A stretch of DNA of 14,787 nt, from the NCBI GenBank assembly GCA_019313735.1, contig JAFDAR010000004.1, positions 1-14,787 on the forward strand, written 5' to 3'. Below are positions 1-6,804 of the stretch, one piece after another (position 1 is the first letter of the stretch; the number at the start of each line of letters is the position of its first letter). The notes beneath the pieces were generated by a model. That model did not search any database. It worked only from the letters and a program-made list of their open reading frames with translations, and had not been told where the DNA came from. A program made the position numbers and the translations under genes. This stretch comes from Deltaproteobacteria bacterium. Lineage in GTDB: Bacteria; Desulfobacterota; Syntrophia; Syntrophales; UBA2210.

Positions 1-49
1 GAACCAATCCCCCTATAGCAATTTATGTGCCAACTAATAAATCTGGCTT

Positions 50-117
50 CTTGAACCATGGATTAGCTCTGAGCGCTCGTTTCACTCGACTCAGAGCTAA
101 TCCTTTATTTGTTAGCC
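50..117 (-). repeat. attC-like recombination site of cassette B
   Basis: Read on the minus strand: an R''-like GGCTAAC (111-117), a 7-nt spacer, then a perfect 14-bp stem (arms 90-103 and 60-73). Inside is a short TCG/CGA stem with three extrahelical bases. GTTCAAG (50-56) follows 3 nt after the stem and could be R'. A second candidate R', GTTGGCA at 28-34, would give a 90-bp site. One-sided extrahelical bases and terminal AAC/GTT boxes are attC hallmarks. The hairpin lies just after the methyltransferase stop codon, and no U-run follows it on that transcript, which argues against an ordinary terminator. Confidence 0.65.
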
Positions 118-120
118 ATT

Positions 121-708
121 TCAAATAAAGATCGTTTGTTTGTTCCTTCTCTCTTTACCGATCTTCTCTTCTTTCAAGTTACGGATATCGACAACTGCCC
201 CATAATTAATAAATACATCGTAGAATTTATCATAATTATCCCCCCAATAAATCATAGCGCATGACATTGGCGCACCCTTGCCGCCTTTCTCACCGTTCTC
301 TAAAAATTTTAATCTGGTATCATATAAAAAGCATATTGATATCGCTTTCCCAAAAATAGTTTTTTTCCAATGTCCTGTATTGGTAGCAACTGGCACTAAA
401 GCTAAAACTTCTGAACCATATATTTCGTGAGCTTCGGCACAACGAGATAACCAATGTTTAATTGAGGTTCCATTAGCCTTATTAATACCATAAGGTGGAT
501 TTACATATATCGTAGGATAGTTCCATGATTCTCTTAATCCATCTTTCATTGGTAATAAATACTCTACTTCAGCATTCACAATGGAATATTTACTTGAACA
601 TGGGTCTAATGCAATTTTACCATCAAAAACTTTTTTGACAGCTTTTACATAAATTTCAGGAGTTCCCCACTCTTGACTTTTAGTGTTTATTTTTCTTCCT
701 GCTGTCAT
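121..708 (-). CDS. DNA N6-adenine methyltransferase (phage Dam-like family)
   Basis: A 195-residue protein resembling the phage-type DNA N-6-adenine methyltransferase family. Near the N-terminus EWGTP (residues 13-17) matches the usual WxTP start of this family. LDPCSS (34-39) fits the S-adenosylmethionine-binding region, and IYVNPPYG carries the catalytic NPPY at 70-73. It should transfer a methyl group to the exocyclic amine of adenine in a specific site. It overlaps the upstream endonuclease gene by 4 nt (ATGA, 705-708) and has no clear Shine-Dalgarno, so translation is probably coupled. Paired with that gene it most likely protects host DNA in a type II restriction-modification system. 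The stop lies only 3 nt from the attC-like box. The target sequence cannot be read from here. Confidence 0.85.
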   Translation of the reverse strand: MTAGRKINTKSQEWGTPEIYVKAVKKVFDGKIALDPCSSKYSIVNAEVEYLLPMKDGLRESWNYPTIYVNPPYGINKANGTSIKHWLSRCAEAHEIYGSEVLALVPVATNTGHWKKTIFGKAISICFLYDTRLKFLENGEKGGKGAPMSCAMIYWGDNYDKFYDVFINYGAVVDIRNLKEEKIGKERRNKQTIFI

Positions 709-1844
709 TTAAGAATAGTACTCCATTGTTTTTTGTGTAGTGTTTGAATCTCCGCTCTAAGTTTTTTTAGATTGCCTTTTACAGGAGAAATCATGTTAAA
801 CCAACCTTCAACCCTTTTTTTATTTGTCGAAAAATATTCGAGAAGTTGAGTATCTGCTTCAATATTCATTTGAACTTTGGTAAATTGATTTTTTTTCTTA
901 TTAGCTGAATAGCTCGCTAAGAACGCCTTTTTTATGTTTGTATATTTTGGCAATGGATTAAAAATAACTTCATCAATGAATTCGGTTATTCCAATATCTG
1001 TTAGAAAAATTAGCCAATCATAAGACTGCGCCAGCACCTTAAGTTCTTTATTGTGATCATCCGCTGTAAACCAATTTCCATGATTGCTAACGACACCAAC
1101 TGTCAAAATAAAATTGTGGAGCAAACGAGAATTATTAGAATTAATTACTTCTTCAAGAAGTTTATGATAAGGTTTTGAATGTGTTACAATATTATCTTGA
1201 TAGATGATTCCATATAGCTCACCATTTTCAAGCCTAACTTTCTGTAATGATGAAACTGATTTAGCAACATATGCCCCTTGTTTTGCTTTTTCAATTGTTT
1301 GCGGCCCTTTCTTTGTGCCCTCCTCAACTCCAACTCTTTTACATTCAAATATAGTATAAGGAATAACGCCTTGCTCTGTAACCGAAATTCTGAATTTTTT
1401 GTTACTAATTTCAATGATTGAAGCCACAAGATATGAGTGATTACTAATTGCTATTGTGCAGGCATTTCTTAAGATGCCGTCTTTTGATAATAAATTGTTA
1501 TTAGCTTTTTTGAAACTGTTAATCTCAATTTGTTCATTGATTTTTCTTAATAATCTTGTAGCCGTCAATGAACGACCGTCATTTTCTATCTCTATTATAA
1601 ATTCTTCATAAATTGGATGAAGCGAATACTCTACATTATGTGTTATATCTGGGTTTCCAAATTCGGGTATTCTTTTTTCAATTGATATTGAGTTATTGAG
1701 CCCCCATGACTTAAGAAGATAAAATGTTAGGATCTCGACAATGGTTCCTAAAGCTCTTCCTGCCGCTTTTTTAGAATCTTTTGCATATCCGAAAACGTTT
1801 TCTGTAAGAGCTTTTTGTAATTGATCAACTGAATCATACGACAT
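705..1844 (-). CDS. Probable type II restriction endonuclease
   Basis: A 379-residue cytoplasmic protein with no signal peptide or membrane segment. FECKR puts an ECK triad (167-169) after a hydrophobic strand, as in the (D/E)xK half of PD-(D/E)xK nucleases. GNPD (63-66) or the acidic residues of the strand at 81-88 could supply the other metal ligand. The gene overlaps the adenine methyltransferase gene by 4 nt, the usual intimate arrangement of a restriction-modification pair with the nuclease first. The start at 1844 has GGAG 7 nt upstream and lies 25 nt from the cassette boundary. The family is not firmly recognised: the nuclease call rests on the ECK motif and on the partner gene. It could be another methyltransferase-linked protein. 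Confidence 0.7.
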   Translation of the reverse strand: MSYDSVDQLQKALTENVFGYAKDSKKAAGRALGTIVEILTFYLLKSWGLNNSISIEKRIPEFGNPDITHNVEYSLHPIYEEFIIEIENDGRSLTATRLLRKINEQIEINSFKKANNNLLSKDGILRNACTIAISNHSYLVASIIEISNKKFRISVTEQGVIPYTIFECKRVGVEEGTKKGPQTIEKAKQGAYVAKSVSSLQKVRLENGELYGIIYQDNIVTHSKPYHKLLEEVINSNNSRLLHNFILTVGVVSNHGNWFTADDHNKELKVLAQSYDWLIFLTDIGITEFIDEVIFNPLPKYTNIKKAFLASYSANKKKNQFTKVQMNIEADTQLLEYFSTNKKRVEGWFNMISPVKGNLKKLRAEIQTLHKKQWSTILK

Positions 1845-1863
1845 GTTTATTCTCCATTCTGGT

Positions 1864-1954
1864 GGCTAACGACCAAGGTCACTTGCGCCGCCTACAACCT
1901 TGCCGCGTCAGCGTCGCCGCGCTTCACGGCGTCAAGTGAACCGCCTGGTTCTGC
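1864..1954 (-). repeat. attC-like recombination site of cassette A
   Basis: On the minus strand the site begins with GCAGAAC (1948-1954, R'') and ends with GTTAGCC (1864-1870, R'). Inner arms CACTTG-A-CGCC and GGCG-CAAGTG pair except for one extra base on the R'' side, the typical extrahelical base of an attC L'' box. The 91-bp length is within the known attC range. The centre is GC-rich and can fold further. R'' does not pair fully with the present R' (only the outer G and the AAC/GTT core). It matches GTTCTGC at 4456-4462 instead, the 5' end of its own cassette, as expected after integration. Confidence 0.75.
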
Positions 1955-2015
1955 AATTGCTGTTCATATTTTTATATTGATAACCTGTATCTGACCGTGC
2001 TCTTAGAAAACAGCA

Positions 2016-2306
2016 TTATTCCTCCACTAAACCGTAGCCTATCATTTCGCCACGTACCTCCTGAATCTCACGGTTTAATTGAGTGACATACTCGTTGGCT
2101 ACCTGGGAGAACAAATCCTGGCCGATATCTTCCAACTTAATTTCAAACTCTCCTTCTTTAATTCGAGCGATCAGCTTATTGAAAGCGCTTTTGACCTCAT
2201 TCGGTTTGTCCTCAGAAATAGGGATATTGATCTCTTCATCACCGGTTTCGATTTTGATGAAGTGTTTTTCTTCAAGTTCCACCACCGTGGCTTTAACCGT
2301 TTCCAT
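2016..2306 (-). CDS. Small acidic partner protein of the PHP-ATPase
   Basis: I do not recognise this 96-residue protein. It is rich in Glu and Lys, has no signal peptide or membrane segment, and looks like a short beta-rich N-terminal part followed by helices (residues about 35-96). ATG at 2306 is preferred because GAGGGA lies about 6 nt upstream; a TTG at 2327 would add seven residues. The start overlaps the end of the PHP-ATPase gene by 14 nt, so the two are almost certainly co-translated and may form a complex. It is the last gene before the attC-like site. A role as regulator or cofactor of the ATPase is inference from position only. Confidence 0.72.
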   Translation of the reverse strand: METVKATVVELEEKHFIKIETGDEEINIPISEDKPNEVKSAFNKLIARIKEGEFEIKLEDIGQDLFSQVANEYVTQLNREIQEVRGEMIGYGLVEE

Positions 2307-4437
2307 AGATTGTCCCTCTCTCCCCAAATGCTTCTTCGCCCCCTTCTAAGGTTTTCATGCTGACTTTCTTCCAATCAAGCCAGTCATTTTCATCATTCGG
2401 ATTTACTAGATTGTTTGAGAAGGGGTTTCCTATATAAGTGGTGTAACCAGCTGGGCCGTGGAGACGGTAAACTGAGCTGTAAGGAAGTGTACGCACTGCA
2501 ATATTCGCATCATGTGTCGAAATGATGACTTTCTTTCCAGCACGAGCCCGTTCCTTAATCAAAGGCACGATAACATCGTTGATATACTCGTTGCCGAGGC
2601 TCCGTTCCGGCTCATCAAGAATGTAGACCTCCTTATCAGCTTCCAGCTCCTTTTGAAGCATAACCATCGAGGCTTCGCCGCTCGATGGAGAATACGGCTG
2701 GTCATTAAGCGCAAAATACCGTTTGAAAAGTAACAACTCGTAAACTGTTTCTATCTTCTCAACATCATCTATCGCGTTGAGATTAGCTATGTGCTGAAAA
2801 AGGTCATCTTCATAAACATGCTTGAGGATTTCTCTAACTGTCTTTGCGAATGCTTTCTGTGGACCTTTATTTACATTCTTTAGTTTGTTGAGCGCCCCAT
2901 CGGTAATTGTTCCGTCTTGGAACTTAAATTCTGTTCGTAGCTCCAATTCTCCTTTGTTTGGCCCGAGACTTCCAATAGATTCCTTGAGCATTTTTATCTT
3001 TGTATCCACACTCTTAATGATTTCGGATGCATTGGCTTCAATCCTCACCCGGTTAAGTGCATACTCGCGAAATCCTGTTGTTGTTGGTTTGGCTGGCGTT
3101 CCAGCTTTTCGTTCAACTTCGGTACGAAATTTCTCAATTGCTGAATTCAACAAATTAATCTCTTTCCATCCAGAGTATCCATCCCACTCCCTATTACTCA
3201 TCCGTTCAAGCAGACCCGAAAGAATACGAGTAACCTCCTCGATTTCCTCCGTACTCAATTCCTTCTTTACCGACGGATGCTCCTGAAGGAACTCTATGAA
3301 TTCTCTTGTCTTTTTTACACCGTCATTAAATTCTAAAAATTCGCGCTTAGCACCACCTTCTTCTTCTGGCTCGATGTCCTTTAGCTTAATTTTCTTCGCG
3401 TTTTTGTTTGTAGATTTTATGCGAAAATAGATCTCGTATTTTGATAAGCTCGTGATGCCGACCTCGGATGCTTCTCTGATTTTTTCAATTTCATCTTTAC
3501 AATAGTTTATGCCATACGAATTAAGATTAAGAGAAAGATCACGACCCTTTGTATCAAAGAGTTCATCGAGCCGGTCGCTCGCCGATTCATAGACATGTGC
3601 GTCGATACCGGCATCAAGATAATGTTTTGCTATTGCCATAAGAATGCAGGATTTTCCTGTTCCTTTCGGCCCAAAAACAACATTAATGTCGTTAAAAACT
3701 TTTAGCTTTAAGAGCGTGGAATCCTCAAACGGCGTAAGAATAAGATCTTCAGCTACCTTCTTGTCTAATATGGTGTTTATCGTCGTTGGATCTTTCTCTA
3801 GCAGTAAACAGAAATGGTCAAAACTCTCAATGGGAAGCCGGAGATCCGGCAGGTCACAGGCTTGCTCTTCATAGGTTGACCAATCATGAACATCAGAACC
3901 GTAGATTGAAGCGTACCCGTGCGAAATATATATTCCTGCCGAAATCGAGTTGGATACCTCTTTAATCACCCGACCAGGATTTGCGGTCCCTGCTATTAAC
4001 TTTTCAAGCGCCTCGTCAGACAGGTTAGGCGTCTTCTGCTTATAGTGCGTTACGTATAATGGATTGAAGTCATCGAATATTTCAAGCACCTGTTCGATAT
4101 TGCATATAAAGCTATCTGGAGTGAAGCCTTCGGTAATTTTACCCACGCTCTCGAAAAACTCTTTTGCCATTTGGGGCGATACAATCACTATCAAATGCCC
4201 CCGAACACCATCCTCTTTCACATCTAATTCTACTCCCGGCCAAACTTGGGCATTATCATCCATTATGCCCACGATTTCTGTAAATTGATCCAAATCGAAG
4301 ACATTGTGATTTGTAATCGCAATGATTCCGACATCAGTGGACTGAATCATTTCACAGAAATCACCAGAAGCGATTTCCCTTGTGGGTGCATCGCCTGACT
4401 TGCATTTTTTCGTATGAGAATGGATGTCGATTTTCAT
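2293..4437 (-). CDS. PHP-domain ABC/SMC-type ATPase (TrlF/Ppl-like), defence candidate
   Basis: A 714-residue two-domain protein. Residues 1 to about 200 are a PHP (polymerase and histidinol phosphatase) metal-dependent domain: DIHSHT (4-9), ITNHN (41-45), GVELD (68-72) and SDVH (181-184) supply the usual His/Asp/Glu ligands. Next comes an ABC/SMC-like ATPase: Walker A GPKGTGKS (256-263), a long helical insert (about 310-560), a signature-like SSGE (585-588), Walker B YILDEPE (605-611) and the H-loop STHD (640-643). The architecture matches TrlF-type proteins and the Ppl anti-phage ATPase class, in which ATP-driven sensing is thought to control a PHP nuclease or phosphoesterase. ATG at 4437 is preceded by a 4-codon mini-ORF (ATG near 4453) ending just before it. 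The neighbouring gene pair is restriction-modification, which supports a defence role. Confidence 0.85.
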   Translation of the reverse strand: MKIDIHSHTKKCKSGDAPTREIASGDFCEMIQSTDVGIIAITNHNVFDLDQFTEIVGIMDDNAQVWPGVELDVKEDGVRGHLIVIVSPQMAKEFFESVGKITEGFTPDSFICNIEQVLEIFDDFNPLYVTHYKQKTPNLSDEALEKLIAGTANPGRVIKEVSNSISAGIYISHGYASIYGSDVHDWSTYEEQACDLPDLRLPIESFDHFCLLLEKDPTTINTILDKKVAEDLILTPFEDSTLLKLKVFNDINVVFGPKGTGKSCILMAIAKHYLDAGIDAHVYESASDRLDELFDTKGRDLSLNLNSYGINYCKDEIEKIREASEVGITSLSKYEIYFRIKSTNKNAKKIKLKDIEPEEEGGAKREFLEFNDGVKKTREFIEFLQEHPSVKKELSTEEIEEVTRILSGLLERMSNREWDGYSGWKEINLLNSAIEKFRTEVERKAGTPAKPTTTGFREYALNRVRIEANASEIIKSVDTKIKMLKESIGSLGPNKGELELRTEFKFQDGTITDGALNKLKNVNKGPQKAFAKTVREILKHVYEDDLFQHIANLNAIDDVEKIETVYELLLFKRYFALNDQPYSPSSGEASMVMLQKELEADKEVYILDEPERSLGNEYINDVIVPLIKERARAGKKVIISTHDANIAVRTLPYSSVYRLHGPAGYTTYIGNPFSNNLVNPNDENDWLDWKKVSMKTLEGGEEAFGERGTIYGNG

Positions 4438-4520
4438 TTAATTAAATTTCATCCTGCAGAACAAGTTATTCTATAGTTCTGCATATCTCCACATATATCG
4501 TGATATACAGCTAAGTGATT

Positions 4521-4566
4521 CCATGGTTTCTGCTCAACTCCATAACTATAATGAGTTGTTTCATGG
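4521..4566. repeat. Imperfect inverted repeat
   Basis: CCATG (4521-4525) pairs with CATGG (4562-4566), and CAACTC (4535-4540) with GAGTTG (4553-4558). The loop is 12 nt and the internal loops are unequal (9 against 3 nt). It lies about 60 bp upstream of the cassette A boundary and beside GTTAGAT on the minus strand (4571-4577), which fits the GTTRRRY core consensus. It could belong to an attI-like or decayed attC-like site, but it lacks a matching R' at a sensible distance. Confidence 0.35.
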
Positions 4567-4650
4567 TGTTATCTAACAATAAATTATCTTGATTGTCCAG
4601 TCCAATATTTCCGCAACCGTCAGGACATACCTAAACCGTTATGAAAATAA

Positions 4651-4679
4651 TTTATAACCTCTTGACAGATTTTTTGCAA
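4651..4679 (-). promoter_or_regulatory. Candidate sigma-70 promoter reading into the cassettes
   Basis: On the minus strand TTGCAA (4674-4679) is followed after exactly 17 nt by TATAAA (4651-4656), 4/6 and 5/6 matches to the -35 and -10 consensus. Transcription would start near 4644 and enter cassette A about 180 nt later. It is in the position of an integron Pc promoter, but there is no integrase gene beside it. Confidence 0.45.
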
Positions 4680-4690
4680 TAAGATATTTT
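4662..4690 (+). promoter_or_regulatory. Candidate plus-strand promoter, opposed to the cassette promoter
   Basis: A perfect TTGACA (4662-4667), a 17-nt spacer and TATTTT (4685-4690) form a good sigma-70 promoter on the plus strand. It interleaves with the minus-strand promoter at 4651-4679, so the two could not be occupied together. No plus-strand gene follows; a transcript would run antisense to the last transfer-operon gene. Confidence 0.35.
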
Positions 4691-4780
4691 GGCCTGAAAT
4701 CAGGGTTTTCTGACTCAAGAAGGGGCTTTTTACACGATTATTCACATTTCATGTAAAAACACCTGCAGAGAAGGGCTGGG

Positions 4781-4809
4781 GTCATTTCCCGTCTGTTTCG
4801 GGAAATGAC
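4781..4809. repeat. Perfect 11-bp inverted repeat after the transfer operon
   Basis: GTCATTTCCCG (4781-4791) and its exact complement CGGGAAATGAC (4799-4809) flank a 7-nt loop. It lies about 90 bp beyond the stop codon of the last transfer-operon gene. No U-run follows on either strand, so it is not a standard intrinsic terminator. It could stabilise the mRNA 3' end, bind a protein, or be the remnant of an insertion-sequence end. Confidence 0.5.
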
Positions 4810-4899
4810 AGGGGCCACCAGTGTGGAATTGCACATACGGCTCACGAGGATGGCCTGTATTGAGACTTTAGCCCCCCGCTGGTATGATAATAGCATACC

Positions 4900-6009
4900 T
4901 TATAACCCCGGTAACAGCTTCATTACGCTGGCGGATTGCTTCCCGGATTTCACCAAGTCGAAGGCTCTCTTTTTCACTAACACCGCCTCCGTGGAATTCC
5001 CCTTGCTTGCCAGCTCGTCGCTGTACTCGCTGATCTGTTCTGCCGCTTTGGAATATTCGCTTGTGGTTTTCAGTTTTTCGATTGCGTCTGACCAGCTCCA
5101 CCCGGCACTAACCTTGTAAGTACCGCTCATGCCGGCGTAGGCCTGGCCGTACCACTGTACCCCGGAAATAATCATGGCCGGTTTGGCGCCCAGCGTGATC
5201 TGTGTACTGCCGTGTCTGATTTTTTCCAGGGACCCGTCCAGCTGGTACGGTATTTCAGGCCGCCATTTGATTGCCCGTAATGCCAGCCGCTGTATAACTG
5301 GGTTGGCAATGTCCCCCGTCCCGTTTTTTAGTACCCTGTCCAACGCTCCCCGCGCCAGTTTTACCAGGTCGTCATAACCTATCCCGCTAACCGTGGTTGT
5401 TCCGGTCCCGTCCGGGCTGGTCTGGAGATCGAGCTTGTTCATGTCTTCATTGAGATTGATATACGCCTGGCCGATAATCGCACCGTAGATGATAATACAG
5501 GCCATATACTCACTGATCGCGCGTTCGGGGCCTGTGCCTACTGTTGCCATCGACATATTTGACTGCGCGGCTTTGGCCAGCCAATTAGCGCGGACCAGAT
5601 CAATTATCCCCGGACTGATTTCTGCCGACAGCCCGAAATCCCTGGCCAGCTTGGGCGCGGTAACCACGCGACACCGGCAAAACGGTTCGATCCCACCTTC
5701 TTCCAGCTCTGCAATCCGATCCAAAAACAGCGTTTCCAGGTTCACAGTAATGTCCATACTCCGGTTTGCCATAGCGTTCTTTACGGCCTTGATCACATCC
5801 GATGTCTGCAGGTCCCGCCCTGTGGTTTTGCTCTCTGATTTCTTTTTGCCGGTAGTTTCCTTTTTTTCCTCGCTTGTTTTTCCTGTCTGTGATTTTTCCT
5901 TTATTACTTTTTTCGATTTCCCTGTTTCCACCGAGGCATTGAACGCCTGGGCAGATAGGGTGGTAAAACTAAAAATCAGGATTGTTAAAATTATTGTTAT
6001 TTTCCTCAT
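4900..6009 (-). CDS. Exported protein of the transfer operon, unrecognised
   Basis: A 369-residue protein starting with a clear Sec signal peptide (residues 1-22, hydrophobic core, cleavage after AQA). Residues 30-65 are a low-complexity Lys/Ser/Thr/Glu linker, and the rest appears globular and periplasmic. A CRC pair (111-113) is followed by a hydrophobic stretch ending in IIDLVR (135-140). That faintly recalls the CxC...DVTR region of TraU, but the match is too weak to name the gene. SD GGAGG lies about 6 nt upstream of the ATG. It starts 3 nt after the previous gene ends, so they are co-transcribed. A role in the mating apparatus or envelope is inference from context. Confidence 0.72.
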   Translation of the reverse strand: MRKITIILTILIFSFTTLSAQAFNASVETGKSKKVIKEKSQTGKTSEEKKETTGKKKSESKTTGRDLQTSDVIKAVKNAMANRSMDITVNLETLFLDRIAELEEGGIEPFCRCRVVTAPKLARDFGLSAEISPGIIDLVRANWLAKAAQSNMSMATVGTGPERAISEYMACIIIYGAIIGQAYINLNEDMNKLDLQTSPDGTGTTTVSGIGYDDLVKLARGALDRVLKNGTGDIANPVIQRLALRAIKWRPEIPYQLDGSLEKIRHGSTQITLGAKPAMIISGVQWYGQAYAGMSGTYKVSAGWSWSDAIEKLKTTSEYSKAAEQISEYSDELASKGNSTEAVLVKKRAFDLVKSGKQSASVMKLLPGL

Positions 6010-6012
6010 TGG

Positions 6013-6804
6013 TTACCTCCGGTTCAATTTGTTTTTATACACGCTGTTACAAAAACGCGTATCTTTGTCCAGTTTCTGAAATGGCCCTCCCGGTCTTCCA
6101 AAATCGTTTAATATTTCTTTAATTTCAGCGACATCTAACCTGCTGATCGCAATGAGGGTTTTCATTTTTAACGGGGTCCAAAATCGAACGCTCCAGCCGT
6201 CCCCCCTACACTCCTCCTCCAACGATTTGTACTCCTTACAGATCAGTTTCAGAATAACCGGCGGAGCGTTACACACGTCCCCTTTTTTATTATGGTCAAA
6301 CGACACCATACTGGCCAAGGCCGGCCCCTTAACTAAACAAAATTTGCAGGTCCCCCCGATAAAGACTTTCTCATAGGTTGGGATATATCCCCGTTGATCA
6401 TAGAACCCACCCAGCAGCACAATCAGCCGGAAATATTCCTCTTTTCCTAACCGCCTATACAGCATATAAAAATTATTCGCCAAACTGGCATACGTCATAT
6501 TACGGGTGATTTTTCCTATTGACCCATCCCCATCACTGTTGACAAAAACATCCCGTATGTTTACCTGGAGAGTTCCTAAACGAGCATTTAAATTGTTGTC
6601 TAACGCGGTTAGAAAAAGCGCCCGTGAGTAGAGGTCCTTTTTAAAAAACTCGTCGTAGTTCTCGCTGATCTCCCTGTCGATAAAGCCCTGTGCTATCGTT
6701 GCAAAATCTCCATTAAAAGGTAGTATCTCCTTTTCATCCGCCAGTCCCGTCCCTGCGAAACAACACAAGACACTCAAAACCACCAAAAACACTATTTTCC
6801 TCAT
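6013..6804 (-). CDS. Periplasmic cysteine-rich protein, unrecognised
   Basis: A 263-residue protein with a Sec signal peptide (1-22, cleavage after GLA). The mature part has six cysteines, including a CKFC pair (153-156) and C178, C189, C199 and C252, which suggests disulfides made in the periplasm. A short NSDGDGSI (89-96) resembles an EF-hand or dockerin calcium-binding loop. Start: AGGAGGTAACCG immediately precedes the ATG. It overlaps the upstream 127-residue gene by 4 nt and is followed 3 nt later by another exported protein, so all three appear to be one translational block. I do not recognise the family. Confidence 0.72.
   Translation of the reverse strand: MRKIVFLVVLSVLCCFAGTGLADEKEILPFNGDFATIAQGFIDREISENYDEFFKKDLYSRALFLTALDNNLNARLGTLQVNIRDVFVNSDGDGSIGKITRNMTYASLANNFYMLYRRLGKEEYFRLIVLLGGFYDQRGYIPTYEKVFIGGTCKFCLVKGPALASMVSFDHNKKGDVCNAPPVILKLICKEYKSLEEECRGDGWSVRFWTPLKMKTLIAISRLDVAEIKEILNDFGRPGGPFQKLDKDTRFCNSVYKNKLNRR

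Larger units (their letters stand above)
56..1869 (-). mobile_element. Integron gene cassette B (restriction-modification)
   Basis: The unit runs from the T after G in the GTTAGCC box at 1864-1870 to the attC-like hairpin near 50-117, and holds two overlapping minus-strand genes. Its R'' box, GGCTAAC on the minus strand (111-117), is the exact complement of GTTAGCC at its 5' boundary. This is what a circular cassette attC would show before integration. The gene order (5' boundary, short leader, genes, attC) is the classic cassette layout. The left limit is uncertain: the R' box may be GTTCAAG (50-56) or GTTGGCA (28-34). The DNA looks more AT-rich than the transfer region. What I see are the paired boxes and hairpin; that it is a mobile cassette is inference. 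Confidence 0.72.
1870..4461 (-). mobile_element. Integron gene cassette A (PHP-ATPase defence candidate)
   Basis: The unit starts at the T after G in GTTCTGC (minus strand, 4456-4462) and ends at the G of GTTAGCC at 1870. It holds the PHP-ATPase gene, a small overlapping gene, then the attC-like site. The R'' box of that attC (GCAGAAC, 1948-1954) is the exact complement of the seven bases at the 5' boundary, so the circular form would have a fully paired R''/R'. The first ORF starts 24 nt inside the boundary. No attC is visible immediately upstream, so this may be the first cassette after an attI, or a cassette inserted at a secondary site. Confidence 0.65.
4438..4899. other. Non-coding junction between cassettes and transfer operon
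   Basis: No convincing gene lies in these 462 bases. They hold the 5' boundary of cassette A (4456-4462) and, next to it, an inverted copy of the same 7-mer (GTTCTGC at 4476-4482). They also hold an imperfect hairpin (4521-4566), a GTTAGAT core-like box on the minus strand (4571-4577), two overlapping opposed promoter-like sequences (4651-4690) and an 11-bp perfect hairpin (4781-4809). No integrase gene or fragment is recognisable. Confidence 0.6.

Noticed and set aside
60..103. Perfect 14-bp hairpin as a transcription terminator for the methyltransferase gene
   Set aside because: No U-run follows on the minus transcript, the terminal AAC/GTT boxes and one-sided extra bases fit attC, and R'' matches the cassette 5' boundary.
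2307..2327. TTG start of the small partner gene
   Set aside because: ATG at 2306 has a better-placed Shine-Dalgarno.
2822..3286. Plus-strand 154-codon open frame
   Set aside because: It is antisense to the helical insert of the PHP-ATPase and has no domain signature.
4456..4574. A third attC upstream of cassette A, using GTTAGAT and GTTCTGC as ends
   Set aside because: No paired L boxes could be found next to the end boxes, so the stem needed for an attC is missing.
4900..6009. Naming the 369-residue exported protein TraU
   Set aside because: Only a short CxC...DLVR resemblance is visible; the other conserved cysteines and the FWEP motif of TraU are absent.
5489..6079. Plus-strand 196-codon open frame
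   Set aside because: It is antisense to two genes with signal peptides and strong ribosome sites, and its composition looks like a shadow of them.
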